From NCBI RefSeq assembly GCF_007859655.1, contig NZ_CP042304.1, positions 3,846,501 through 3,910,500 of the forward strand: 64,000 bases of DNA, in the 5' to 3' direction. Shown here piece by piece: positions 1-9,156 of the stretch. The notes under the pieces are model-generated. The model was not told the DNA's origin and ran no database searches. It worked only from the letters and a program-made list of their open reading frames with translations. The stretch's first letter is position 1; each line of letters starts with the position of its first letter. The translations under genes and the position numbers were made by a program. The DNA is from Devosia ginsengisoli. Its GTDB lineage: Bacteria > Pseudomonadota > Alphaproteobacteria > Rhizobiales > Devosiaceae.

Positions 1-2
1 GG

Positions 3-689
3 GGGATTTCGGTGATGTCGGCGCCGGGGCGCAATGCGATCGCCACAGCAGAGCACACGATAGCCCTGGCCCTGTCCGCGCTGCGGCGCATTCCCCAGAT
101 ACACAACAGCGTGGTCGCCGGGGAATGGCGCAGCGATCTCTATTCCTATTCCGAAGTCGCCTTCGAACTGCATGGCGCGCCGGTGGGCATTGTCGGCTAC
201 GGCGCGGTGGGGCGACATGTCGCCTGGATATTCAATGGTTTCGGTGCGCATGTCCGGGTGTTCGATCCCTTCGCGCCCAGTGTGGACGGCTTCGCCGAGC
301 GGGTGGAAACGCTGGATGCCTTGCTGGCTGGATCCAGGATCGTCAGCCTGCATGCACGACTGACGCCGGAAACGCGCAACATGATCGGGGCGGCCCAACT
401 GGCAGTGATTCCGGATGGCGGCATCCTGGTTAACGCCGCAAGGGGCGGGCTGGTCGACATGAATGCAGTGGCGTCCGCGCTGGTAACCGGAAAGCTGATG
501 GGGGCGGCATTCGACGTATTCGATACTGAGCCGCTGCCGCCGGAAGCGAAAATTCGCCAGGCGCCCAACGTCACGCTGTCCCCCCATCTGGCGGGGGCCA
601 CCCAGGAAACGGCGCGCCGCGCCGCCAGCATCGCGGCCGACCAGGTGAGCGCCTATCTCAAGGGCAGGACCATCGCTGCTGCAGTGTGA
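3..689 (+). CDS. D-isomer-specific 2-hydroxyacid dehydrogenase, C-terminal part (5' end outside window)
   Basis: NAD-dependent 2-hydroxyacid dehydrogenase of the phosphoglycerate-dehydrogenase type. The frame is open to the window edge, so only the nucleotide-binding domain and the closing helices are present (about 228 of the usual 310-330 residues). A GTG-ATG pair at 12-17 lies inside conserved sequence (MSAPGRNAIATAEH matches the family's PG-N-x-x-x-AEH stretch), so it is not the start. Visible are the Rossmann motif VGYGAVGRHVA, the catalytic Arg in NAARGGLVD, the Glu in FDTEPLPP and the His in LSPHLAGAT, so the catalytic trio is intact. The substrate cannot be read from this fragment. 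It probably belongs to an operon lying to the left. Confidence 0.9.
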   Translation, partial: GISVMSAPGRNAIATAEHTIALALSALRRIPQIHNSVVAGEWRSDLYSYSEVAFELHGAPVGIVGYGAVGRHVAWIFNGFGAHVRVFDPFAPSVDGFAERVETLDALLAGSRIVSLHARLTPETRNMIGAAQLAVIPDGGILVNAARGGLVDMNAVASALVTGKLMGAAFDVFDTEPLPPEAKIRQAPNVTLSPHLAGATQETARRAASIAADQVSAYLKGRTIAAAV

Positions 690-885
690 GGCGGCGGAGA
701 TGGTGTGGTTTGTTCGAGCGTTCAGGCTCATCCGGGAGGCAGGTCACTGTTGCCGATTTACTGCGGCAAAAATCTGATTAACACACTTGAGTTAAGTTAA
801 TGGGACTCGCATAGTCCTTCATGCGACTGTCGCAAATGACCGTGGAGGGTCAGGCAGCTGACGGTCTCAGGAGAGGAAAAGACCA
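690..885 (+). promoter_or_regulatory. Leader and promoter region of the exported PIG-L gene, with candidate ROK operator
   Basis: This 196-base AT-richer stretch separates the dehydrogenase from the PIG-L gene. At 785-797 it holds the imperfect palindrome ACTT-GAGTT-AAGT, and just outside lies an ATTAAC (777-782) / GTTAAT (796-801) pair. Ten bases of the first element, ACTTGAGTTA, recur in inverse orientation at 9223-9232 in front of the ROK regulator. A ribosome-binding site AGGAGAGG lies at 868-875. I did not find a convincing -35/-10 pair. Calling the repeat a ROK operator is inference from its placement. Confidence 0.45.
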
Positions 886-3390
886 ATGACTCGTTTGACT
901 CGGCGAACCTTTATCGCCTCCGTTCCGCCCTTGCTGGCGGCCACGCAGATTCCTGCCTGGGCGGCTCCGGCGGCCGACCGGGACCTGATCGCGGCCCAGA
1001 AGGGCGAGCCCGCCATCGTCAAGCTGTACCGTCAGTTGGAACGCCTGACATCGACAGTGACCCTGATGACCACGGGCGCACACCCGGACGATGAGCCCAG
1101 CGGCATGCTGGCGGCTCTGCGGCACGTCTATGGCATTCGCCCGGTTCTCTATTGCATCACCCGTGGCGAAGGCGGACAGAACGCTATCGGCCCCGAACGC
1201 GGCTCGGTTCTCGGTGTGCTGCGCACCCGCGAAATGACCGAAGCGTCGCGCGCGCTCGACGCCTCGCTGGCCTTTGGCGGCCAGGGCCACCACGACCCTG
1301 TGCATGATTTCGGCTTCTCCAAGGATCCGAACCAGACCATCGACCGCTGGGGCCGGGATCGCGTCATCGAGCGCATGACCTGGGCGTTCCGCTACTATCG
1401 TCCTGACGTGATCATGAACTGCTTCCTCGATGTGGGCGGCCAGCACGGTCATCACCGCGCCGCCAATGTCGCCACTTTCGTGACGGCCGAGATTTCCGGC
1501 AATCCCGAAGAATTTCCCAACCAGATCGCGGCGGGCCTGAAGCCCTGGAGCGTGCCCAAGATCTACCAGCCGGCATGGGGTGGCGGTGGTGGCGTCTATG
1601 ACGACGAAACCCCGCCCCCGCCGCAGACGCTGATGATCCGTGCGCCCGAGCGCGATCCGATTTCCGGCGCCACCTTCCCGCAGATGGGCGAATGGTCGCG
1701 CGTGTGCCACCAGACGCAGGGCATGGGCTCCTGGCGTCCCGATCCGCAGACCGAATGGCCGCTGAACCTGAGCTGGGCCGCCAATGGCGACGCCGGCCGG
1801 CAGGAAGAGGACATCCGCGACGGCCTGATTGCCACGGTGGGTCACATTGCCGAACTCGATGGCATGCCGGCTGCTGCCGCCGATGCCCTGCGCAATGCCC
1901 AGGGCCTGATCGACGAGGCCATTGCCGATTATGGCGATCCTGCCGTGGTCTCAGGCAAGCTGGTCGAAATCGGCAAGGCCATCGCCGAAGCTCGCGCCAG
2001 CCTGCCTGAAGAGCTGGAACTGGATGCCGGCCACCGCCTCGATCGCAAGATCAAGGAAGTGAATCTGGCGCTGGCCACGGCCGCCGGCATGCAGATCCGC
2101 GCCTTCACCGATGGTGGCGACCTGCGTCCGGGTCAGGACATCGTGGTCAAGACCGTGGTCGATGCGCCTGACGCCGTGACTGTCGACAGCGTGGCCGTGG
2201 TGTCCCGCGAGGGCATTACCAGCGAGCCGGTGGAAGACGGGGTCAAGGTCATCGTCGCCGATGATGCCGATCTCACCAACCCGCTCAACGAGCAGTTCGA
2301 TCCGCTCGGCGGCAATGGCGATGCCTTCGTGCGCCTGACGGCCGATATTTCCGGCTACAAGGCGGTGCTTGACATCGACCTTGAAGACGCGCTGCGCGTG
2401 CTACCGGACGCCTCGCTCGAACTGCAGCCCGATGCCGTGGTGTTCAACACCGAAAAGGACATCGTGCCGGTCGAGATGACTGCCGTCGTTTCGGGGGCGA
2501 CCACCGCCGACCTCGACTTCAACCTGCCCGAGGGCTGGTCGATGACGGCAAAGGGCGAGACCGGTGCCGAAGCCGGCACGTTCGAACTGGCGCCGCCCGA
2601 TGACCTCGGCACCGCCCGCATCACCATCGCGCCCAAGCTGCTCGACCAGCCGGCCTATGCCATCAATGTCTTCACCTATCCCCATATCGGCCGCTCGGTC
2701 GTGCCCACGGAAGTGGCCGTGCCGGTGCAGTCGGTCGGGGCGATCATTCCGGAAGGCAAGATCGGCTATATTGGCGGCAATAACGACAATGTCGGTGTCT
2801 GGCTGAAGCGGCTGGGCGTCGATCTCAAGGAGTTGAGCCAGTCGGATATGGAGGCCGGTGCCTATCGCGACCTCGATACGCTGGTGGTCGGCATCTATGC
2901 CTTCGGACGCCGTGCCGACCTTGTCGCGGCGCTGCCAGGCATCCATGAATGGGTGAAGAATGGCGGGCACCTGGTGACGCTCTATCACCGTCCTTCGGAT
3001 GGCTGGAACACCGACACCGTTCCGTTGGCCTATCTCAAGATCGGTTCGCCTTCGATCCGCTATCGCGTGACCGATGCGGCGGCGCCGGTAACGGTGCTGG
3101 AGCCCGATCATCCACTGTTCAACTATCCCAACGTCATCACCGAGGACGACTGGGCCAATTGGGACAAGGAACGCGGGCTCTACTTCGCGTCGGAATGGGA
3201 TGAGGTCTACAAGCCCCTGGTCGCCATGAGCGATGCGGGCGAGGAGCCGCTGACCGGTGCGCTGCTCTCGGCTGAGATCGGCGAAGGCCGTCACACCCAT
3301 ACGAGCCTCGTGCTGCACCATCAGCTCGACAAGTTGACCCCCGGTGCCTTCCGGATCATGGCCAACCTGATCCAGCCAGCGAAGCACTGA
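886..3390 (+). CDS. Tat-exported PIG-L (LmbE-like) deacetylase with C-terminal GATase-like domain
   Basis: Predicted zinc-dependent deacetylase of N-acetyl amino-sugar derivatives, 834 residues. The N-terminus carries a twin-arginine signal (TRRTFIA followed by a hydrophobic run ending AWA), so it should fold in the cytoplasm and act in the periplasm. The PIG-L domain (about residues 50-270) shows the metal and catalytic motif GAHPDDE and the second metal cluster GQHGHHRA. A middle beta-rich region follows. The C-terminal 220 residues (from about GKIGYIGG) look like a Rossmann/GATase-like module ending in a conserved HTHTSLVLHHQLD segment. A paralogue with the same layout but no signal peptide lies at 5537-7903. 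PIG-L enzymes typically act on GlcNAc-inositol, GlcNAc-malate or similar glycosides; the substrate here is unknown. Confidence 0.85.
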   Translation: MTRLTRRTFIASVPPLLAATQIPAWAAPAADRDLIAAQKGEPAIVKLYRQLERLTSTVTLMTTGAHPDDEPSGMLAALRHVYGIRPVLYCITRGEGGQNAIGPERGSVLGVLRTREMTEASRALDASLAFGGQGHHDPVHDFGFSKDPNQTIDRWGRDRVIERMTWAFRYYRPDVIMNCFLDVGGQHGHHRAANVATFVTAEISGNPEEFPNQIAAGLKPWSVPKIYQPAWGGGGGVYDDETPPPPQTLMIRAPERDPISGATFPQMGEWSRVCHQTQGMGSWRPDPQTEWPLNLSWAANGDAGRQEEDIRDGLIATVGHIAELDGMPAAAADALRNAQGLIDEAIADYGDPAVVSGKLVEIGKAIAEARASLPEELELDAGHRLDRKIKEVNLALATAAGMQIRAFTDGGDLRPGQDIVVKTVVDAPDAVTVDSVAVVSREGITSEPVEDGVKVIVADDADLTNPLNEQFDPLGGNGDAFVRLTADISGYKAVLDIDLEDALRVLPDASLELQPDAVVFNTEKDIVPVEMTAVVSGATTADLDFNLPEGWSMTAKGETGAEAGTFELAPPDDLGTARITIAPKLLDQPAYAINVFTYPHIGRSVVPTEVAVPVQSVGAIIPEGKIGYIGGNNDNVGVWLKRLGVDLKELSQSDMEAGAYRDLDTLVVGIYAFGRRADLVAALPGIHEWVKNGGHLVTLYHRPSDGWNTDTVPLAYLKIGSPSIRYRVTDAAAPVTVLEPDHPLFNYPNVITEDDWANWDKERGLYFASEWDEVYKPLVAMSDAGEEPLTGALLSAEIGEGRHTHTSLVLHHQLDKLTPGAFRIMANLIQPAKH

Positions 3391-3401
3391 TCCACCCCTC
3401 C

Positions 3402-3427
3402 GGCCCGCGATCCTCCCGTCGCGGGCC
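3402..3427 (+). terminator. Hairpin between convergent genes
   Basis: Perfect 9-bp stem, GGCCCGCGA at 3402-3410 and TCGCGGGCC at 3419-3427, with an 8-base loop. There is no T-tract, so it is more likely an accessory 3'-end hairpin than a stand-alone terminator. Confidence 0.45.
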
Positions 3428-3454
3428 GCTTGCGCCGCGCATCGACAGCGGCAG

Positions 3455-3488
3455 AGCCTCCGACCGCCCCCGGTCGGAGGCTTCTTTT
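3455..3488 (+). terminator. Rho-independent terminator after the exported PIG-L gene
   Basis: Perfect 11-bp stem, AGCCTCCGACC at 3455-3465 and GGTCGGAGGCT at 3472-3482, loop GCCCCC, followed on the plus strand by TCTTTT. This is a classic intrinsic terminator for the rightward PIG-L gene, and it abuts the end of the convergent leftward operon. Confidence 0.85.
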
Positions 3489-3491
3489 GCT

Positions 3492-4661
3492 CTAGATCAG
3501 GCGGGACAGGGCGAAGCTGCTCAGGTCGATGGCCGGGCCTCCGTCCAGCACCCATTGGGCGGCGCTTTCGCCGATGGCCGCCGAGTGCTTGAAGCCGTGG
3601 CCCGAACAGGGCGAGACGACCAGCATATTGCCGTGTGCCGGGTGGCGGTCGATGAGGAACATGCTGTCCGGCGTCGCGGTATAGATGCAGGTCGCGGTGC
3701 GGACGGGCCGGGGCGTCACATCGACCAGCCGGCCGCGCAGATGCGCGTCGAACATGCGACGGCTGTCGCTTTCGGGCACCTGGCGATCGATATGGTCGGG
3801 GTCGCTGGCGGCGCCATAGAATTCGTCGGCCGTCTTGACCGACAGTCCGTCCAGCGAGGGAAAGCCGTAGAAGAAGCCGTCTTCGCTCTCGCCGTGCGGC
3901 CACATGAAAACCGGCGAATTCTGCCAGGCGGGGGTGGCATCGGGGGCGAGGGCGAACCAGTGCATCACCTGGCGCGTGGGCCTGAGAATGCGGTCGAACG
4001 GTGCGCGGAGCAGGCCGGGCGCCCAAGGGCCGGCCGACACGATAACTTCGCCGGCGAACAGGGTCGTGCCGTCAGCGAGGTGGATGGTCACGCCCGACGG
4101 CGTTGCGTCGAAGCGGGTGACGGTCTGGCCGAGTTGCAGTGTTGCCCCCAGTTGCCCGGCGCGGGTGAGCTGGGCAGCAACGCAGTTTTCGGGGATCAGG
4201 TAACCGCCGCCCGGTTCGTAATAGCCGATCTCGTTGTCCTGAGGGGCCAGGTTGGGGAAGCGGTGGCGGATTTCGCCGGCATCGAGAATTTCATGCGGGA
4301 TGCCGTAGCGTTCGGCGGCGGCCATCGACCGGCGGATGAAGCCGGTGCGGCCGGGGCGGGCGACATTGTCGTCATGTTCGGAGATGACGATGCTGCCCAC
4401 TTCGTGGAACAGGGCCTGTCCGGTTTCCGCCTCCAACTGCCGCCAGATTTCGTGCGAGCGGCTGGCCAGGGGTACGTAGGCCTCGCCTTCGCCAATGCCG
4501 CGGCGGGTGATACGGGTTTCTCCGTGGGTGGAGCCGTGGCTATGCGGCGGATGATGGCGGTCGATACCCACCACTTTTGCGCCGCGTCGGGCCAGTTGAT
4601 AGAGCGCCGCGCTGCCCATGGCGCCGAGGCCGATGACGGCAACGTCAAATGTCTGATTCAT
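3492..4661 (-). CDS. Sarcosine oxidase / N-methyl-amino-acid oxidase-like flavoenzyme (SolA/MSOX family)
   Basis: FAD-dependent amine oxidase, 389 residues, the usual length for monomeric sarcosine oxidase or N-methyltryptophan oxidase. The dinucleotide fold VIGLGAMGSAALYQLARRG is at residues 8-26, and the family's substrate and flavin elements GSTHGETRITR and CSGHGFKHS are present. The Cys in TCIYTATPD sits where MSOX binds FAD covalently. The ATG at 4661 is chosen because it opens directly into the Rossmann motif. It overlaps the end of the EamA gene by 17 bases and is the last gene of the ROK/PIG-L/EamA operon. Oxidation of a secondary or primary amine (N-methyl or Amadori-type) is likely. 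The exact substrate is not readable. Confidence 0.8.
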   Translation of the reverse strand: MNQTFDVAVIGLGAMGSAALYQLARRGAKVVGIDRHHPPHSHGSTHGETRITRRGIGEGEAYVPLASRSHEIWRQLEAETGQALFHEVGSIVISEHDDNVARPGRTGFIRRSMAAAERYGIPHEILDAGEIRHRFPNLAPQDNEIGYYEPGGGYLIPENCVAAQLTRAGQLGATLQLGQTVTRFDATPSGVTIHLADGTTLFAGEVIVSAGPWAPGLLRAPFDRILRPTRQVMHWFALAPDATPAWQNSPVFMWPHGESEDGFFYGFPSLDGLSVKTADEFYGAASDPDHIDRQVPESDSRRMFDAHLRGRLVDVTPRPVRTATCIYTATPDSMFLIDRHPAHGNMLVVSPCSGHGFKHSAAIGESAAQWVLDGGPAIDLSSFALSRLI

Positions 4662-5535
4662 GGGCTGGTGCTTCCCTGGATGACTGCCGGCGGTCGAGGC
4701 GTGCGGTGAGGACGAGGGCGAAAAGGATGATGACGATGCCGGCCAGCGTGGTCCAGGCCGGTATTTCGCCAAAGGCGAGATAACCGGCAATGCTGGCCAG
4801 CACGATGGAGAGATAGCCCAGCGGCGCCAGCACATTGGCCGGGCTGGCTTGGTAGGCACGCAGGTAGCAATATTGGCCGATCTGGGCGAGCACTCCGATG
4901 CCGAGCAACAGCGGCCAGGCGGATGGGGCGACTGGCTGCCAGGCGATGGCGGCAGGGACGGCTGTAAAGAGCGTGAGTCCGACAGTGTAGAAGACCATGA
5001 GAATGGTGGTGTTCTCGCCCTTGAGCGCCCGCGTCTGCACCGTGGCCAGCGAGCCGAACGCGACAGCCGCCAGGGCGGCCAGGATGCCGGCATTCCAGGC
5101 GATCTCGCCCGGCGCCACCATGAGCAGCACGCCAGCGAAGCCGATACCGGCGCCGACCCAGCGCCACGGGCCGGAACGTTCGCCCAGCATGAATGTAGCC
5201 AGCGCCAGCACGACCAGCGGTCGCATGAAGCCGATGGCATTGGCGAGCGCCAGCGGCAGGGCGGTCAGGGCGGCGAAATTGGCGTTGAGCGCCGCCGTAT
5301 TGCAAAAGACGCGGAAGGCGTGGCGGCCCCAATGCTTGGTCTGGCGCAGCGCCTGCCGGTGCCGCCAGGCCAAAGGCAATACGCTGACCAGGCCCACCAG
5401 CGAGCGGATGAACACCATCTGCACGGCGGGGTAATCGGCCCCGCCGAGCTTGACCAGCACGGTCATCACCGTGACCAGCACCATGTCGCCCATGAGCCAG
5501 GCCATGCCGATGCCCGGCGCGGTGTTGTCGGGCAT
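4645..5535 (-). CDS. EamA/DMT-superfamily inner-membrane transporter
   Basis: 296-residue integral membrane protein with about ten hydrophobic helices and the internal two-fold repeat of the drug/metabolite transporter family. Each half is an EamA domain, with a conserved loop such as GERSGPWRWVGAGIGFAGV in the first. It sits in the cytoplasmic membrane and probably exports a small metabolite or by-product. The gap to the upstream PIG-L gene is one base, and its end overlaps the downstream oxidase start, so it is translated as part of that operon. The substrate cannot be inferred from sequence; amino acids or pathway intermediates are typical for the family. Confidence 0.8.
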   Translation of the reverse strand: MPDNTAPGIGMAWLMGDMVLVTVMTVLVKLGGADYPAVQMVFIRSLVGLVSVLPLAWRHRQALRQTKHWGRHAFRVFCNTAALNANFAALTALPLALANAIGFMRPLVVLALATFMLGERSGPWRWVGAGIGFAGVLLMVAPGEIAWNAGILAALAAVAFGSLATVQTRALKGENTTILMVFYTVGLTLFTAVPAAIAWQPVAPSAWPLLLGIGVLAQIGQYCYLRAYQASPANVLAPLGYLSIVLASIAGYLAFGEIPAWTTLAGIVIILFALVLTARLDRRQSSREAPAHESDI

Positions 5536-5536
5536 G

Positions 5537-7903
5537 TCAGGCCGGCTGCAGCAGATTGGCCATGAGACGGAAGGCCCCCGGCACCAGACGGTCGAGCTGG
5601 TGGTGGAGGACTAGGCTGGTATGGGTGTGGCGCCCCTTGCCGATGGGGGCCGACACGATCGAGCCGAGCAGTGGGACTTCGCCGGCATCGCTCATCGACA
5701 GGAGCGGTTCATAGGCCTTGTCCCAGTCGGAGGCGAAGTAGAGGCCGCGCTCCTTATCCCAGCCGGCAAAGTCTTCCGCCGTGATCCGGTTCGGGCCGGC
5801 GAGCAGCGGGTGGTCGGGCAGCAACATGGTGACCGGCGCTGCCGGATTGGTGACGCGCCAGCGCAGGGAGGGCGAGCCGATGATGAGATGGCGCGGCGGG
5901 GTCGCGTCGGGATCCCAGCCATCGCTGGGCCGGTGATAGAGCGTCACCAGATGCCCGCCGGCTTCGACCCAGTCGCGCAGTCGGGGATTGGCGGCGGCAA
6001 GGTCGGGCCGCGTGCCATAGGCGAAAATGCCGACCACGATCGTGTCGAGGCCGGACAGAGATCCGGCAAGCGCGTCGGCATCGAGAATGACAGGATCGGC
6101 GCCCATGCGGGCCAGCCACTGTCCCACGCGATCGCTGCCGCCGCCGACATAGCCGACGCGGGAGCTGGGCAGGGTGAGGTCGAGCGCCAGTACATCGAGC
6201 GTAAGGGGGCGCACGAAGCGGGTGCGCCCGATATGCGGGTAGGCGATGGGCGTCACGATATGGGCCGGCTGGTCATCAACGGTGACGGGCAGGCTGTGGC
6301 GGCCCGCCTGCAGTTGCGGCCCGGCGACCAGTACCAATCCAGCGCCGCTGCGCTCCAGCGTCAGGCCGGGCGGGGTGGACAGGCTAAGCCGTGCCGGGTC
6401 GAGTTCAGGCTTGAGGGCAATGCCGTGCCGGCCTTGGGCGGGCAGTGGCAGGATGAGCGCTTCGGGGGCCAGTTGCAGCGGGTGAGGCGGCGCAACCTGC
6501 AGAGGCTCTTCCGTATCAACCGCAAAGGTCAGGCGCTCGCCGGCAATTTCGGCATGGACCAGCAGCGAGAGTGCGCCATTGCCACCCAGGCTCTGCCAGT
6601 CGGGGGCGAAGGCGTTACCGGCCGGGGCATCGGTGCGGACCTGCAGCGACAGCACGGTTGTTGGCTCGGTCACGCTTTGAGCCGCCACCGGGTGGAGCAG
6701 CGGGCCGGTGATCGGCTCGATCTCTATGGCTTCGGCAAGGCCCGGCTCGATCTCGACGATGAGGTCGAGGGAAGCGCCGGGTGCAACATCGGCCGAGGAG
6801 AGGCTGGCCAGCACGTTGATATTTGCCGCCAGCGCCATTGCGGTGTCGATTTCCGCGAGCTTGCGGGCAAGACGGTGGCCGTGCAGGGCCTGAGCGGTTT
6901 CCGTCAGCCGGCCTTGCGCGGCGCGAATGGCGGCGCGGGCCGATATGAGGTGCTTCAGCACCGCGTGGCCGTTGGGGAAGGCGGCGATAGCTGCCGCCAG
7001 GGCAGCATCGGCCTGGGCGAGCTCCGCGAGATCGGCCAGGTCGGCAAGCCTTGTGGGCAGGCCAGCCGTAATATCGGCCTCGGCCGCGCCGCCGACCAGA
7101 TGCAGTGCCCAGGACTGTTCTCCGGGGTGGCGCCAATGCCCCATGTTCTGGCTGGCATGATTGGTGCGGGAGACCTCGCCCAGCCGATCATAGGCGAGAC
7201 CGGTCGCGGTGTCGGAGCCGTTGGCGAGGATACTGGTTGTGGCTGCGGGTGGCGGGACCTCGTCGTCATAATAGCCATTGCCGCCGCCCGACCAGGCCGG
7301 CAGGTAATATTTAGAGACGCGCCAGGGGAGCAGGCCCTCGGCAGCATGTTCGAGGAAAGCGGTCGGATCGGCGGCCAGAGCCAGCGCGGTCTCTGCCGCC
7401 TGGGTCATGGCGCGGTGGTGCCCGTGCTGGCCGGGGACGTCGAGGAAGGTGGGGATGACGATATCGGGCCGGAACTGCCGATAGGCGCGCACCAGCCGCT
7501 CGATGGTGCGCTCTTCGCCCCAGCGTGCCAGCGTATCAGGCCCCGATTTCGAAAAGCCGAAATCATGTACGGGATCATCAGGACCATGACCGAGCCAGGC
7601 AATGTCGGCATCGATAACCCGCGCCGCTTCCTCCATCTCGCGCGAGCGCAGCACGCCCAGTGCACCACCGCGTTCGGGGCCAAGGATGTTCTGACCACCC
7701 TCGCCACGTGTCGAGCAGGCTACGACGATGCGCATGCCATATTGGTGGCGCAGAGTGGCCAGCATGCCATTATGCTCGTCATCCGGATGCGCGCCGGTAT
7801 TCATGGCGGTCAACGGAGAGCCGAGCCGCCCCAGGGCATTGTGCAGGGCGACGAGGTGGGGAGTGGCGGCCTGGCGGCGCAGCCGTTCGCGACTGGTAAG
7901 CAT
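5537..7903 (-). CDS. Cytosolic PIG-L (LmbE-like) deacetylase, paralogue of the exported enzyme
   Basis: About 788 residues, with the same domain layout as the protein at 886-3390: an N-terminal PIG-L domain with TGAHPDDE and GQHGHHRA metal motifs, a beta-rich middle, and a C-terminal GATase-like module ending HTHTSLVLHHQLD. There is no signal peptide, so it should act in the cytoplasm. I chose ATG 7903; a TTG at 7909 is also in frame, and neither has a strong ribosome-binding site. It lies 29 bases after the ROK regulator gene and one base before the EamA gene. Inferred role: deacetylation of an imported N-acetylated amino-sugar conjugate before its breakdown by the neighbouring lyase, kinase and NagB. 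Confidence 0.82.
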   Translation of the reverse strand: MLTSRERLRRQAATPHLVALHNALGRLGSPLTAMNTGAHPDDEHNGMLATLRHQYGMRIVVACSTRGEGGQNILGPERGGALGVLRSREMEEAARVIDADIAWLGHGPDDPVHDFGFSKSGPDTLARWGEERTIERLVRAYRQFRPDIVIPTFLDVPGQHGHHRAMTQAAETALALAADPTAFLEHAAEGLLPWRVSKYYLPAWSGGGNGYYDDEVPPPAATTSILANGSDTATGLAYDRLGEVSRTNHASQNMGHWRHPGEQSWALHLVGGAAEADITAGLPTRLADLADLAELAQADAALAAAIAAFPNGHAVLKHLISARAAIRAAQGRLTETAQALHGHRLARKLAEIDTAMALAANINVLASLSSADVAPGASLDLIVEIEPGLAEAIEIEPITGPLLHPVAAQSVTEPTTVLSLQVRTDAPAGNAFAPDWQSLGGNGALSLLVHAEIAGERLTFAVDTEEPLQVAPPHPLQLAPEALILPLPAQGRHGIALKPELDPARLSLSTPPGLTLERSGAGLVLVAGPQLQAGRHSLPVTVDDQPAHIVTPIAYPHIGRTRFVRPLTLDVLALDLTLPSSRVGYVGGGSDRVGQWLARMGADPVILDADALAGSLSGLDTIVVGIFAYGTRPDLAAANPRLRDWVEAGGHLVTLYHRPSDGWDPDATPPRHLIIGSPSLRWRVTNPAAPVTMLLPDHPLLAGPNRITAEDFAGWDKERGLYFASDWDKAYEPLLSMSDAGEVPLLGSIVSAPIGKGRHTHTSLVLHHQLDRLVPGAFRLMANLLQPA

Positions 7904-7932
7904 CGGCAAAATTTCCGAATCGAATTGAAAGA

Positions 7933-9156
7933 TCAGCTAGCCGGATCGGCTACGCTGAGATGGGGCGATACCGTATCGAGCAGGGGCAGGGCGGCCGCAC
8001 CCAATGCGGCGGTCAATTGTCCGGTCTGTCCGCGCAGCACCCTCGGCAGCGAGCGCTGCAGACGGGTGGCGACGGAGACCGGCAGGGGATCCAGCGCGGC
8101 AATGACGGCGTCGAGCACCGAGTCAGGCAGGCCGCCACCGAAAATCACCGTTTCCGGATCGAAGATATTTTCCAGCATGGCCACGGTGGGCGCCAGATAA
8201 TCGGCCGCCATGGCGATCCAGTCCCTGAGGGTTTGGTCGTTCTCGTCATGCAACCGCTGGATGTCCTCGACGGTCGCGACATAGATGCCGGCCATGGCCA
8301 GCCGTTCGCGCAGGGCGAAGACGGAAACGAAGCGTTCGAGTGCCCCGGCCGGACCATAGACGCCCTTGCCCTTGCGGGGCGTCAGGCCGACATGGCCGAT
8401 TTCGCCGGCATTGCCGAAAGCGCCGCGCATCGGCCGCCCATCCTGGATGACGCCCAGGCCCAGGCCGACGCCGAAATAGAGGTAGCAGAAACTGCCCAAT
8501 TGCCGGCCCGCCCCATAGAGGCGTTCGCCGACGACGGCAGCCGTGGCGTCGTTTTCCACCACGACATGCTGGCCGGTCGCCGTGGCAAAGAGCGGGGCGG
8601 GGTCCACCCCGGTCCAGCCGGGCAGGGTGGCCGGGCCGACCGAGCTCATGCCCTCGATCTCGAAGGGGCCGGGCATGACGACGCCGAGGCCGAGCAACTT
8701 GCTGCTGTCGGCGCCCAGCGCATCCTGCAATTTACGCACTTCGCTGGCCGCCAGGTCCGGCACCACGTCCGGTCCGGGTCCAGCGAGGGACACGATCGAC
8801 TGGCCCCTGATGCCGCCGGACAGGTCGAGCAGCACGGTCACCATGTGATCCGCCGCCACTTCGATGCCCGCGGTCAGCGGGCCATTGGGGTTGACGGCAA
8901 ACTGGATGGGCGGCTGGCCGCGGCCGGAACGCAGCCGGCCCAGTTCGATGAGCAGGCCCTCTTCGAGCAGTTCCTCAACGATATTGGCGACGGCCTGCGG
9001 CGTCAGATGGGCGCGGCGGGCAATTTCGGTGCGGCCCAGATGCTCGTGCATGCGGATGACTTCCAGCACGACGCGGCGATTGTGCGCCCGGTTGCGCTCA
9101 GGATTGGAGCCGATGGCAACGCGCTGGCGCAGAATTCGCTTGCTGCGGCTGTTCAC
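7933..9156 (-). CDS. ROK-family transcriptional regulator (NagC/XylR-like)
   Basis: 407 residues. An N-terminal winged helix-turn-helix (around residues 40-65, GRTEIARRAHLTPQAVANIV) precedes a ROK sugar-kinase-like fold with ENDATAA and an ATP-site-like YFGVGLGLGVI. The family's zinc motif CxCGxxGCxE is not conserved: after the histidine in EIGHVGL the cysteines are missing. The start is GTG at 9156 with GGAGGG about 9 bases upstream. It heads the operon with PIG-L, EamA and the SolA-like oxidase and is divergent from the sugar ABC operon. It is therefore the likely repressor of both, sensing an amino-sugar or its phosphate. Ligand and operator are inferred. Confidence 0.88.
   Translation of the reverse strand: MNSRSKRILRQRVAIGSNPERNRAHNRRVVLEVIRMHEHLGRTEIARRAHLTPQAVANIVEELLEEGLLIELGRLRSGRGQPPIQFAVNPNGPLTAGIEVAADHMVTVLLDLSGGIRGQSIVSLAGPGPDVVPDLAASEVRKLQDALGADSSKLLGLGVVMPGPFEIEGMSSVGPATLPGWTGVDPAPLFATATGQHVVVENDATAAVVGERLYGAGRQLGSFCYLYFGVGLGLGVIQDGRPMRGAFGNAGEIGHVGLTPRKGKGVYGPAGALERFVSVFALRERLAMAGIYVATVEDIQRLHDENDQTLRDWIAMAADYLAPTVAMLENIFDPETVIFGGGLPDSVLDAVIAALDPLPVSVATRLQRSLPRVLRGQTGQLTAALGAAALPLLDTVSPHLSVADPAS

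Noticed and set aside
2401..4026. Open frame of 541 codons on the minus strand
   Set aside because: Overlaps the PIG-L gene and the SolA-like gene and crosses two terminator hairpins; Arg/Pro-rich composition without motifs.
5621..8200. Open frame of 859 codons on the plus strand
   Set aside because: Antisense to the cytosolic PIG-L gene, with no recognisable motifs, low-complexity Gly/Arg/Gln composition and no ribosome-binding site; a GC-rich shadow frame.
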